A program made the position numbers and the translations under genes. Shown piece by piece: positions 6,633 through 14,086 of a stretch of DNA of 17,427 bases (position 1 is its first letter; every line of letters starts with the position of its first letter). The notes under the pieces were generated by a model, which did no database searches, was not told where the DNA came from, and worked only from the letters and a program-made list of their open reading frames with translations. The DNA lies in contig CANQVW010000017.1 of the NCBI GenBank assembly GCA_947627395.1, forward strand, positions 1 to 17,427, given 5' to 3'. This DNA comes from an uncultured Bacilli bacterium (lineage in GTDB: Bacteria > Bacillota_I > Bacilli_A > ML615J-28 > CAG-698).

Positions 6633-8881
6633 TCTATTTCTCCTTTCAAAGATTCTTTAACGGAGATCTTATATAATTTTTTTAATTGAAGGGATGTAAC
6701 AAATAAAGAAACAAAAATCATTCCAAAAATGATAAGTAAATAATCCACTAAATAAAAGAAAGGAAGTGTTCGATTCAAGATTGGAACATAGACAAATAAA
6801 ATGGATAAAATTGCAAAGAAAATAAATGATGGAATTAAACAAATTAACATTCTAAATAACATTGCTATTTTGATTTCTTTGGTTTTAATTCCCATTGATC
6901 TGAAAATAGAAATATCTGATTTAAAAGCTAAGAAAGATTTTGCTGTACATGCATATATAAATAAAGCAGCGGATACAATGAACATAAGATATATCGCAAT
7001 ACCCATTATTTCAATAAAAACATCGGCTGAATCACTTAGATACGTTTTTTTAGCATTTGATAACGATACAATATATCCCATATCTTTTAAAGTATTGATT
7101 TTGTCTTTCGCAACTCTATTATTTTTATAAAACAAAGATGCTTGATGATAATGACTATAAATGGCTTGTTGAGCAAGTTCTTCTAAAACATCTAAGGATA
7201 AAACAATTTCAGGTTCAAACATGGATGTACTTTCTATAATATCTGTTGGAATTGAAGTTGAGATATCTGTAGATGAAAATGTCAATGATGATTGAATTTG
7301 AAAGGTTGGATCATCTTGATAATCATAATCATTTTGAACAAATGAAAAGTTAAAATTCATTTCAAGTTGTTCTATTGGCTTAGATTCTTCTATGAATTCA
7401 AAAGAATGAGGATTGACATAGACTTTCTTTTCTTCAGTGAAAGTAACAGCAAAGTTTCTTAAATATCGGGTATAAGATGTTTGATTTATAGATAAATTGA
7501 CACTTGAACTAGAAAGGTGATAATTTAAATAGACCATCCTATTTAAAACATCAAAACCTTCCCTTGTTAACAAAGCTTTTCCCTTTTTACGATTATCACG
7601 AAAATATTTAACACCGACGATATCATAAAAACCATTACCTTCTAAAATGATACTTTGATTTAATAATTCTTCTGGTGAATAATCTACTTTACTACCAATG
7701 GGAAGATATAAAAAGACTTCATTGATTTTTTCTGGATATCTTCCATAAATGTTTTTACCATAATCTCCTTGAAATTCATAGTCTAAGCGCAAAATTCTTG
7801 CACTTGTCTCATTTTTTTCATTATCATATAATTGATTAAAATCATGATCATCAAGTAAAAAATCAAAATTAATAGCATCTTTTGCATTGGTTTTTTCTTG
7901 AATGGAAGTTAGGGTTTCATCTGAAATTGGACTTCCATCAGGTGTTGTAATGATAACTCTTCCAGATGATGGTGTAAAATAGGTTGGTTGATAATTCAAA
8001 TCTTCAAAAAATTCTTTTACTATAATGGTTGCTCCATATAAAATTAATATAGCCACAATCAAAAAAGCACACATAAAGGTGGATAATTTAGGTCTTGATG
8101 TAAAAATGGTTTTACCTAAAGTGAAACTGTTTTTTAAAGATATTTTTGTGGAAATATCTTTTACTTTTTCTTCTGTTTGATGATTTTCAGTACTCTCATT
8201 AGGTTTTACAACATGGTCATATTCAACTCCACCATCAAAGATTCGAACATGTCTTGTGGCATATTCTTCTACTTCATCGAAATTATGTGTGACAATGATA
8301 CATAATTTATTCACTGAGACTTCTTTTAATAATTGAATGATTTCTTTAGATGTTGCTGAATCTAAGTTTCCTGTAGGCTCATCAGCTAAAATAATGGGAC
8401 TATCTTTTGCAAGTGCTCGAGCAATGACGGTTCTTTGTTTTTGTCCTCCTGACAATTTACTTGCTTTTTGATGAAGTTGATTACTTAAACCCACTCTTTC
8501 TAATAATTCAATAGCTCTTTTTCTTCTTTCTTGTCGATTAGCAATATGAAATAAAGCCAGTTCCACATTTTGTAATACAGTGCAACTTTCGATGATATTA
8601 TAATCTTGAAAAATAAAGGAAATATATTTTTCACGATATTCTTCCCATTCTTTTTGTGTATAATATTGTGTTGATGAATTTTCAATCAAAAGTTCCCCTT
8701 CTTCATAAGTGTCCATTCCACTAATGACATTCAATAGAGTGGATTTTCCTGAGCCTGATTTACCTGTGATGGCAACAAATTCACCACGATCAAAGGAAAG
8801 ATTTACCCCACGAATCCCTATAGAAACAACGGATTTTGAGACATATATTTTTCCTATATCCTTTAAAGTCAACAATGACAT
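6629..8881 (-). CDS. ABC exporter, fused ATPase-FtsX/MacB-like permease (750 aa)
   Basis: Same architecture as the downstream gene but shorter. Walker A GKSGSGKST is at 40-48, Gln92 is the Q-loop, signature SGGQKQR begins at 144, Walker B is ILADEP at 164-169 and His199 is the switch histidine. One helix at about 266-287 is followed by an external domain of about 330 residues and three helices near 623-645, 675-698 and 709-731. FRSMGIKTKEIK and the end KISVKESLKG are FtsX-like. AAGGAGG lies seven bases before the ATG. The stop overlaps the next ATG by four bases, so both proteins are made together, consistent with a heterodimeric exporter or one with two different external domains. The external domains of the two are not obviously alike. 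No two-component system of the BceRS type is next to them, so detoxification is only one possible role. Confidence 0.88.
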   Translation of the reverse strand: MSLLTLKDIGKIYVSKSVVSIGIRGVNLSFDRGEFVAITGKSGSGKSTLLNVISGMDTYEEGELLIENSSTQYYTQKEWEEYREKYISFIFQDYNIIESCTVLQNVELALFHIANRQERRKRAIELLERVGLSNQLHQKASKLSGGQKQRTVIARALAKDSPIILADEPTGNLDSATSKEIIQLLKEVSVNKLCIIVTHNFDEVEEYATRHVRIFDGGVEYDHVVKPNESTENHQTEEKVKDISTKISLKNSFTLGKTIFTSRPKLSTFMCAFLIVAILILYGATIIVKEFFEDLNYQPTYFTPSSGRVIITTPDGSPISDETLTSIQEKTNAKDAINFDFLLDDHDFNQLYDNEKNETSARILRLDYEFQGDYGKNIYGRYPEKINEVFLYLPIGSKVDYSPEELLNQSIILEGNGFYDIVGVKYFRDNRKKGKALLTREGFDVLNRMVYLNYHLSSSSVNLSINQTSYTRYLRNFAVTFTEEKKVYVNPHSFEFIEESKPIEQLEMNFNFSFVQNDYDYQDDPTFQIQSSLTFSSTDISTSIPTDIIESTSMFEPEIVLSLDVLEELAQQAIYSHYHQASLFYKNNRVAKDKINTLKDMGYIVSLSNAKKTYLSDSADVFIEIMGIAIYLMFIVSAALFIYACTAKSFLAFKSDISIFRSMGIKTKEIKIAMLFRMLICLIPSFIFFAILSILFVYVPILNRTLPFFYLVDYLLIIFGMIFVSLFVTSLQLKKLYKISVKESLKGEIE

Positions 8882-8903
8882 TGAGTGCCCTCCTTATATT
8901 TTT

Positions 8904-8909
8904 ATTGTA
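8904..8909 (-). promoter_or_regulatory. candidate -10 of the ABC exporter operon
   Basis: The minus strand reads TACAAT, about 23 bases before the ATG at 8881, with only a poor -35 further upstream. It overlaps the -35 (8905-8910) of the divergent promoter, so the two may exclude each other. Confidence 0.35.
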
Positions 8910-8933
8910 AATTATTCATTTTTTTGTTATAAT
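8905..8933 (+). promoter_or_regulatory. promoter of the DUF2752 operon
   Basis: TTGTAA at 8905-8910, a 17-base spacer and TATAAT at 8928-8933 preceded by TGT, giving an extended -10. This is one of the best promoters in the window. The predicted transcript start is about 8940, some 30 nt ahead of the start codon. Confidence 0.75.
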
Positions 8934-8969
8934 GAAATAGTAAAATCATATGAATAGTCGGTGAAGATG

Positions 8970-9341
8970 ATGAAACAAATCCAATTATCTAAAAAAATGT
9001 GTTTCTTTTTAGATTTGATAAGAATTCTATTTTATTTAATCTTTTTTGGAGTTTTTTTATTGGTTCCAACAAGTTTTTTTGAAAAGTCTTCTTCCATTTG
9101 CATCATTCATCAATGGACTGGATTTTTATGCCCTACTTGTGGTGTAACAAGAGCTTTTTCATCTTTGATGCATTTTAAGTTTAAAAAGGCGTTTCATTAT
9201 CACCCGATATTTACAATTTCATTTGGTCCTATTTTTATATTCTTATTCCTACAAGATTTAGGAGTGATTCTTTATCGAGCAATAACAAAGAAAACAAAGT
9301 TATCGATTATTGAATATACCTTCCTACATTACTTGTCTTGA
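8970..9341 (+). CDS. DUF2752 domain membrane protein
   Basis: Protein of 123 residues with the DUF2752 hallmark CPTCGVTRAF at about 54-63, preceded by CIIHQWTGFL and followed by a His/Phe-rich segment (KKAFHYHPIF). Helices lie at about 12-33 and 80-100. The function of the family is unknown; the paired cysteines next to an Arg in a membrane protein suggest a metal or redox site, which is inference. GTG (8961) and ATG (8967) starts are open in the same frame. I prefer ATG 8970 because GGTGA lies five bases before it, the same arrangement as at the thrE-like gene. It is followed nine bases later by a small membrane-protein gene in the same transcript. Confidence 0.85.
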   Translation: MKQIQLSKKMCFFLDLIRILFYLIFFGVFLLVPTSFFEKSSSICIIHQWTGFLCPTCGVTRAFSSLMHFKFKKAFHYHPIFTISFGPIFIFLFLQDLGVILYRAITKKTKLSIIEYTFLHYLS

Positions 9342-9350
9342 GGTAAAGAT

Positions 9351-9542
9351 ATGCATTTATTTTATACTCTTTTAACATTTTTAGTTTCGCTTGGTTTTTT
9401 TATTGTTGTTGGGATAGTCATTTATAGTTACATCACAAAGAAGAAAAAATCTTGGTGGATTGCTATCCTTGTTCTTGTTATTACAATTCTATTGTTTATC
9501 ATTTGGGGATGTTTAAGAAATATCTTTCCCCAAAATTGGTAA
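9351..9542 (+). CDS. small two-helix membrane protein, unrecognised
   Basis: Protein of 63 residues: one helix at about 3-27, a basic loop TKKKKSWW, a second helix at about 37-53, then a short tail ending in CLRNIFPQNW. The ribosome site GAGGT overlaps the end of the upstream DUF2752 gene and lies about seven bases before the ATG, so the pair is co-expressed. I do not recognise the family. A single Cys (about 54) and the Lys-rich loop, which would place both ends on the same side of the membrane, are the only features of note. Confidence 0.75.
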   Translation: MHLFYTLLTFLVSLGFFIVVGIVIYSYITKKKKSWWIAILVLVITILLFIIWGCLRNIFPQNW

Positions 9543-9554
9543 TAAAAATCACTT

Positions 9555-9603
9555 AAACCCTTTTTGTATCTTTAACAATAGTTGAGATATAAAAGGGGTT
9601 TTT
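9555..9603 (+). terminator. terminator of the DUF2752 operon, probably also serving glpK
   Basis: Long imperfect hairpin: AAACCCTTTT pairs with AAAAGGGGTTT, and inside it GTATCTTTAAC pairs partly with GTTGAGATAT. On the plus strand it ends in a T-run. On the minus strand it begins at the glpK stop codon and has a poorer T-run, so it is probably bidirectional. Confidence 0.7.
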
Positions 9604-11119
9604 ATGATTCCTTTACTTTATAAACTCTAGTTGCTTCAATGGCTTTTTGCCATCCTTGATATTTTTTGTCTCTTTCTTCTTTTTTCATTTTAGGTAGGAA
9701 GATTTGTTGGATTTGGTGAAGTTGTTTTAAATCCTCTTCACTAGAAAATAGTCCGACAGCCAATCCTGCCATATACATAACCCCCATAGCAGTGGTTTCT
9801 AGGCATTCTGGACGAACGATTTTACAATCTAAGATGTCTGATTGAAACTGCATTAAGTAATGATTACTGCTTGCTCCGCCATCTACTGCTAAAGAATGAA
9901 TGTTCACTTTTGCACTTTTTTTCATGCACTCCATGACATCTTTTGATTGGTAGGCAATCGATGCTACCGTTGCATTGATGAAATGTTCTTTTGTTGTAGC
10001 TCTAGTTAAACCAAAAATAGCACCTCTAGCATCATTATCCCAATAGGGAGTTCCTAATCCAACAAAAGCAGGAACAACATACACCCCATTGGTTTCAGTC
10101 GTTACATCACTACTCTTTTCAACATCTTTACTTTGTTCAATCATTCTCAGTCCATCTCTTAACCAACTGACAGCACTTCCTCCAACAAAAACACTTCCTT
10201 CTAAAGCATAGGTAATTTTGTTTTCATCAGCCCATGCAATGGTGGTTAAGAGTCCCTCTTTTGATGAAACAGGTTCTTTTCCTGTATTCATTAACATGAA
10301 GCACCCTGTTCCATAGGTGTTTTTCACATCACCCACTTCAAAACAACATTGACCAAACAAAGATGCTTGTTGATCTCCCATCATACTTGCAATAGGAATA
10401 TGTAAAAAGGAATCTATTTTATTTAGAATCGTTGCTTCCGCATAAATTCCTTTGGATGGAACAACTGAAGGAAGAATACTTTCAGGAATATTCATCTTTT
10501 CTAAAAGTTCTTGATCCCATTTTCCTTCATAGATATTAAAAAGCATGGTTCTTGCAGCATTGGTATAATCAGTAATATGAACTTTACCTTCTGTTAAGCG
10601 ATATGTTAAATAAGTATCTACTGTTCCAAATAAAACTTCGTTTTGTTTTGCTTTTTCATAGATGGTTGGAAAATGTTCAAATATCCAAGCAATCTTGCTT
10701 CCTGAAAAATAAGGATTAATCAAAAGACCTGTCTTTTTTTGAATAAGTTCTTCTAATCCCATTTCTTTATATCGATCACATATTTCTTGGGATTGTCGAC
10801 TCTGCCATACAATGGCTTGATATAAAGGTTTTCCTGTAGTTTTATCCCAAAGAATGGTCGTTTCTCGTTGATTGGTAATTCCAATAGCTTTAATGTTCTT
10901 TCTTTCATTTCCTATTTTTCTTAAAACCATTTGAATACATTCATAAACAGTTTCCCAAATTTCTTCAGGGTCTTGTTCTACCCATCCACTATGTTTACAA
11001 GATATACTCAATTCTAATTGACTTGAAGTGACCATATTTCCCTTTTCATCAAATAAAATAGCACGACTACTTGTTGTTCCTTGGTCAATGGATAAAATGT
11101 AAGATTTCTCTTTTGTCAT
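9602..11119 (-). CDS. glpK: glycerol kinase
   Basis: FGGY-family kinase making sn-glycerol 3-phosphate from glycerol and ATP in the cytoplasm. It has 505 residues, the usual length. The phosphate-binding start SIDQGTTSSRA covers about 10-20. The glycerol-contact residues expected from the E. coli enzyme are present: Arg85-Glu86, Trp105, Tyr137 and Asp249 in MGDQQASLFGQ. KNTYGTGCFML near 270 and VDGGASSNHYLMQFQSDIL in the C-terminal half are also typical. The His that HPr phosphorylates in enterococcal GlpK is not evident in the loop before PIASMMGDQQ (here ILNKIDSFLHI), so PTS control may be absent. GGAGG lies about seven bases before the ATG, which overlaps the stop of the TOPRIM gene by ATGA. 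No glpF or glpO is adjacent; it is last in an unusual operon. Confidence 0.96.
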   Translation of the reverse strand: MTKEKSYILSIDQGTTSSRAILFDEKGNMVTSSQLELSISCKHSGWVEQDPEEIWETVYECIQMVLRKIGNERKNIKAIGITNQRETTILWDKTTGKPLYQAIVWQSRQSQEICDRYKEMGLEELIQKKTGLLINPYFSGSKIAWIFEHFPTIYEKAKQNEVLFGTVDTYLTYRLTEGKVHITDYTNAARTMLFNIYEGKWDQELLEKMNIPESILPSVVPSKGIYAEATILNKIDSFLHIPIASMMGDQQASLFGQCCFEVGDVKNTYGTGCFMLMNTGKEPVSSKEGLLTTIAWADENKITYALEGSVFVGGSAVSWLRDGLRMIEQSKDVEKSSDVTTETNGVYVVPAFVGLGTPYWDNDARGAIFGLTRATTKEHFINATVASIAYQSKDVMECMKKSAKVNIHSLAVDGGASSNHYLMQFQSDILDCKIVRPECLETTAMGVMYMAGLAVGLFSSEEDLKQLHQIQQIFLPKMKKEERDKKYQGWQKAIEATRVYKVKES

Positions 11120-11910
11120 GAAAGTTCCTCCACTTCTATTAATCCTAAATCAATAAAACTCATCATGAGTAAACTTAATGTATAATAAACTTCATTCATT
11201 TGATAATATTCTTCTTCTTGTTCTAATAAAGATAAATTAAATTCAGAAAAATGATCTAAAGAAGATAAAATAGAATGATGAGGTAAGAAAATATCGAGTC
11301 CCAAAAACATTTGACGAATGGAGGAAATCAGTTTTCCTTCACTAATTTCTTTATAATGATATTGATGTTGATACACATAAGTCTTATATTGTTTGGGGGA
11401 TAATTTTAGTTCTTGCACATCTTCAAAACAAGAAATAATGAAGGATTCAATAGCAGGATAACTTAATAAAAGTAATCCACCATATTCTAAATCATTATCC
11501 TGAGAATTTTGAAATGTTTTCATTAACTCTTGAATGACATCTAATTGATTGGAATTTTTATCACGATCAAAAATATAATATACAGAAGCATCTCTCATTT
11601 CAAGATGATATTCATCATATAATATTTTATAAATTCGATCAATATATTCACTACTACTTCTAACACTAGAAATGTTAGAATTTTTAGTATTAATCACAAA
11701 GACTTGAGAATAAGGATGATGTTTACATTTGTAATGATCACAAAATGTGAAACCATTTTTTCCTTTTCGTTTGACACTTACAAAATCATATTGAAAAACA
11801 TGGGTGTAGATGTGTTTTAATAATTCAATTTCTGTTTTCTCCCCTTCAACAAGATAAACAACTTTCCCAATGTTTTTGTTTTTTTGAATTCGGATTCTAT
11901 TCGTCTTCAT
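11116..11910 (-). CDS. RloB-like TOPRIM protein (predicted nuclease of a RloAB/PARIS-type pair)
   Basis: Protein of 264 residues with TOPRIM-like acidic motifs in order: VEGEKTE at 21-27 (Glu22, Glu24, Glu27), FDRDKN at 114-119 (Asp115, Asp117) and SYPAIESF at 150-157 (Glu155). This order resembles RloB and the DUF4435/AriB proteins, where the site binds metal and is thought to cut nucleic acid. An unusual cluster CDHYKCKHH (57-65) could bind zinc. The C-terminal 80 residues are helical and acidic. A longer frame begins at GTG 11937 but has no ribosome site. ATG 11910 has GAAGGA about ten bases before it, inside the AAA gene, giving a 14-nt overlap with that gene. Its stop overlaps the glpK start. 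The fold and role are inferred from motifs and from the AAA partner; the family name is uncertain between RloB and DUF4435. Confidence 0.72.
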   Translation of the reverse strand: MKTNRIRIQKNKNIGKVVYLVEGEKTEIELLKHIYTHVFQYDFVSVKRKGKNGFTFCDHYKCKHHPYSQVFVINTKNSNISSVRSSSEYIDRIYKILYDEYHLEMRDASVYYIFDRDKNSNQLDVIQELMKTFQNSQDNDLEYGGLLLLSYPAIESFIISCFEDVQELKLSPKQYKTYVYQHQYHYKEISEGKLISSIRQMFLGLDIFLPHHSILSSLDHFSEFNLSLLEQEEEYYQMNEVYYTLSLLMMSFIDLGLIEVEELS

Positions 11911-12919
11911 ATAAAGGTAGTCCTTCAAACATGCCACTTAAATACATTTTTTCAATATTTTGTGATTCTCTTGGATGAAAGAAAGAAATTGGCACAATTT
12001 GACTTCCTTTTTTGGTATCAAAACTAGTAACATAGATTTGATCTAAACGAAGTAAAGTGGTTTTTAAAAGGTTTGTGGAATGAGAGGCAAAAATGAACTG
12101 ACTCATTACAGTATTTTTCATAAAAATGCGTATAAATAACTCTTCTAATCGATGATGAAAGCCAATGGTAAATTCATCAATTAATAACATTCCTGGATAT
12201 TTAGATAAATAAAATACACAAGGTAATAAATTTAGTAAAGTTACAATTCCAATCGATTCCAAATATAATGGTAATTTTTCTTCTCTTCCTTCTTTTTGAA
12301 TATAGATATCCTCTTCATAAACAACAGAAAATCCAAAATGATGTTTTAAAAGAAAAGTATTTAATTCTTTTGTTCCATACTCTTTAAGATAACCTAAAAG
12401 CGTAATCGGTTCTTCACGATAGGATTTAATATGTCGCTCAATATCCATATGAAAAGAATTTTGTAAAAATTGATTTAACTCTTTTAATTCTTCTTGTTCT
12501 TGAAGGATGGAACTTAGTTTTAATTGATGGTTGGATTCAGGTAAATTAAATAAAACATCATTGATCTTTAATTCTTCTTGAATAGTTTTTTTGTGTTCAT
12601 CAATGATAAAATGGTAAACTATTTTTTGTTTTGGAAAAACAAAAGAATAAGTTAAACGAATTTCTTTTTTCTTAGAGAAGTAACAAAAATAACGAGATAA
12701 ATCAACATTATTTTCATCATATAATAAGTCAAGCAAAAAATGAATGGATTCCATTACATTACTTTTTCCTGTTCCATTTCCTCCAATGAATAAAACACCT
12801 TTTAATATATTTTGATAAACATTAGAAGAGCGTAGTGTGTCATTTGTTTGTGCTTGTAAGGAAAGAGTGGTTTCATTTAGAAAGGATCTAAATCCTTCCA
12901 TTTTAATTTCTTGAATCAT
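11897..12919 (-). CDS. AAA ATPase of the RloA/OLD-like (AAA_15/AAA_21) type
   Basis: Protein of 340 residues with an ABC-like ATPase core. MIQEIKMEGFRSF is the typical opening strand, Walker A GGNGTGKSN spans 46-54 and continues into VMESIHFLLDLL. A degenerate signature, LESIGIVTLLNLL, begins near 220. Walker B is MLLIDEF at 244-250 with Glu249, and the switch His280 is in FASHSTNLLKT. Between Walker A and the signature lies a helical insert of about 150 residues in place of an SMC-like coiled coil. No nuclease domain is fused; that part is supplied by the next gene, which overlaps by 14 nt. This is the arrangement in RloAB and PARIS (AriA-AriB) modules. GGGAG lies five to six bases before the ATG, directly after the stop of the reductase gene (12-base gap). 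A role in phage defence is inference from this partnership. Confidence 0.85.
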   Translation of the reverse strand: MIQEIKMEGFRSFLNETTLSLQAQTNDTLRSSNVYQNILKGVLFIGGNGTGKSNVMESIHFLLDLLYDENNVDLSRYFCYFSKKKEIRLTYSFVFPKQKIVYHFIIDEHKKTIQEELKINDVLFNLPESNHQLKLSSILQEQEELKELNQFLQNSFHMDIERHIKSYREEPITLLGYLKEYGTKELNTFLLKHHFGFSVVYEEDIYIQKEGREEKLPLYLESIGIVTLLNLLPCVFYLSKYPGMLLIDEFTIGFHHRLEELFIRIFMKNTVMSQFIFASHSTNLLKTTLLRLDQIYVTSFDTKKGSQIVPISFFHPRESQNIEKMYLSGMFEGLPLYEDE

Positions 12920-12931
12920 TTTATACTCCCT

Positions 12932-13936
12932 TTAAAATTCTTTGATATTATCAATAGATATTGGTCTTTCTTTCTTTTCAATTTGTTTGATAAATTTTAC
13001 TATTTTATCATTTACTGGTGTTAAAACTTTTAATTCTTTTCCTTTACTTGAAATGTATCCGTTAAAAAAGTCAATTTCTGTTGGTTCGTTTCTTTCTAAG
13101 GATTGTAGGCTAGAAGATTTTAAGTTTTTATATTTTTTTCCAACGACCATAATGACAATATGCTGTTTTAGTCGACTGAAAAATCCATGATGCATCATTA
13201 GTTTGTGATAGTCTAATTTTCCACCATAAGGAACAACATGAATGTTTCCTGCTTCTGCGACTTTGGTTGCCTCATCCATAATGTTTAGAAAAACACTTCT
13301 TATTTTCCTTTTTTTCATCATTTGTCCTAATTTTAATCCTGTTAATGCACCTAGGGAAGTAATACAAGAATTCACAATTAATTTTGAATATAATTCAGAA
13401 TAAATATTGTTAGAGATTCTAGTTGGAAATAGTGAGGATAAAATTTCTTTTACATCTTCTAAATCCATGGAAACAGAAGGGTGAGAACCAATGACAAACT
13501 CCCCTGTACTTGTAATTTCAAGATGTCCTCTTTCTAACATGGTTGCACCATATCCAATTAGGCATCCTACACTACGATGATATCCGACAATTTTAGCAAG
13601 TAAATCTAAACAAATTCCATTTTGCAAAGATATAACTTTACTATTTTCTTTTAAATAAGGTAGAATTTCTGTTGCTACTTTTTCTAATTGATAAGCTTTT
13701 GTTGCTATAAAGACAATATCATACCTCTCTTTTAAATCTGAGATTTGTGTTACAGCAGGAACAAATACTCTTTTTTCTCCTAAAACACCACTGATATGTA
13801 ATCCTTCTTTTTCTATTTTCTCTTTTGTTTCTTCTCGGTGAACAACAACAGTAAGATCATATCCTTTATCTTGAATAAAACAAGATAAAGATCCACCAAT
13901 AGCTCCTATTCCTATTAGTAATATTTTTAAATTCAT
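12932..13936 (-). CDS. 2-dehydropantoate 2-reductase family protein (PanE/ApbA)
   Basis: NADPH-dependent ketopantoate reductase family, which makes pantoate for coenzyme A. It has 334 residues with the Rossmann motif GIGAIG at 9-14, QNG at 105-107, the catalytic-type Lys185 and Asn189 in SKLIVNSCITSLGALTG, and NEPTEIDFFNG at 284-294, which contains the Glu that contacts substrate in E. coli PanE. The overall fit is good, but paralogues in this family reduce other 2-oxo acids, so the gene symbol is left open. GAGGAG lies nine bases before the ATG. It is first in a four-gene transcript with the AAA, TOPRIM and glycerol kinase genes; no other pantothenate genes are nearby. Confidence 0.88.
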   Translation of the reverse strand: MNLKILLIGIGAIGGSLSCFIQDKGYDLTVVVHREETKEKIEKEGLHISGVLGEKRVFVPAVTQISDLKERYDIVFIATKAYQLEKVATEILPYLKENSKVISLQNGICLDLLAKIVGYHRSVGCLIGYGATMLERGHLEITSTGEFVIGSHPSVSMDLEDVKEILSSLFPTRISNNIYSELYSKLIVNSCITSLGALTGLKLGQMMKKRKIRSVFLNIMDEATKVAEAGNIHVVPYGGKLDYHKLMMHHGFFSRLKQHIVIMVVGKKYKNLKSSSLQSLERNEPTEIDFFNGYISSKGKELKVLTPVNDKIVKFIKQIEKKERPISIDNIKEF

Positions 13937-13976
13937 TTTTAATTTCTCCTCACATTAAATGATTAATTCTGTCATT

Positions 13977-13985
13977 ATTATAGCA
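13977..13985 (-). promoter_or_regulatory. extended -10 promoter of the reductase-AAA-TOPRIM-glpK operon
   Basis: The minus strand reads TGCTATAAT, a perfect extended -10, about 41 bases before the reductase ATG. The -35 region is poor. It is the only good promoter seen for the four genes, so the defence-like pair is probably transcribed from it constitutively. No cre box or other operator is recognisable around it. Confidence 0.65.
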
Positions 13986-14044
13986 TACTTTTATATAAAA
14001 AGCTATGAATGATTTTCTTTTCCTTTTTTGGCTTATAACTATAT

Positions 14045-14083
14045 AAAAAAGCTGTTTATCTCCTAAGAGTTCACAGCTTTTTT
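14045..14083 (-). terminator. terminator of the ABC importer operon
   Basis: Perfect arms AAAAAAGCTGT and ACAGCTTTTTT around a 17-base loop, beginning four bases past the stop of the binding-protein gene and ending in a T-run on the minus strand. It could also work on the plus strand. Confidence 0.85.
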
Positions 14084-14086
14084 ATT

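Noticed and set aside
6801..7130. 109-codon plus-strand frame
   Set aside because: It is antisense to the permease part of the 750-aa exporter and is explained as a shadow of its AT-rich membrane helices.
12942..13190. 82-codon plus-strand frame
   Set aside because: It is antisense to the conserved C-terminal part of the PanE-like gene.
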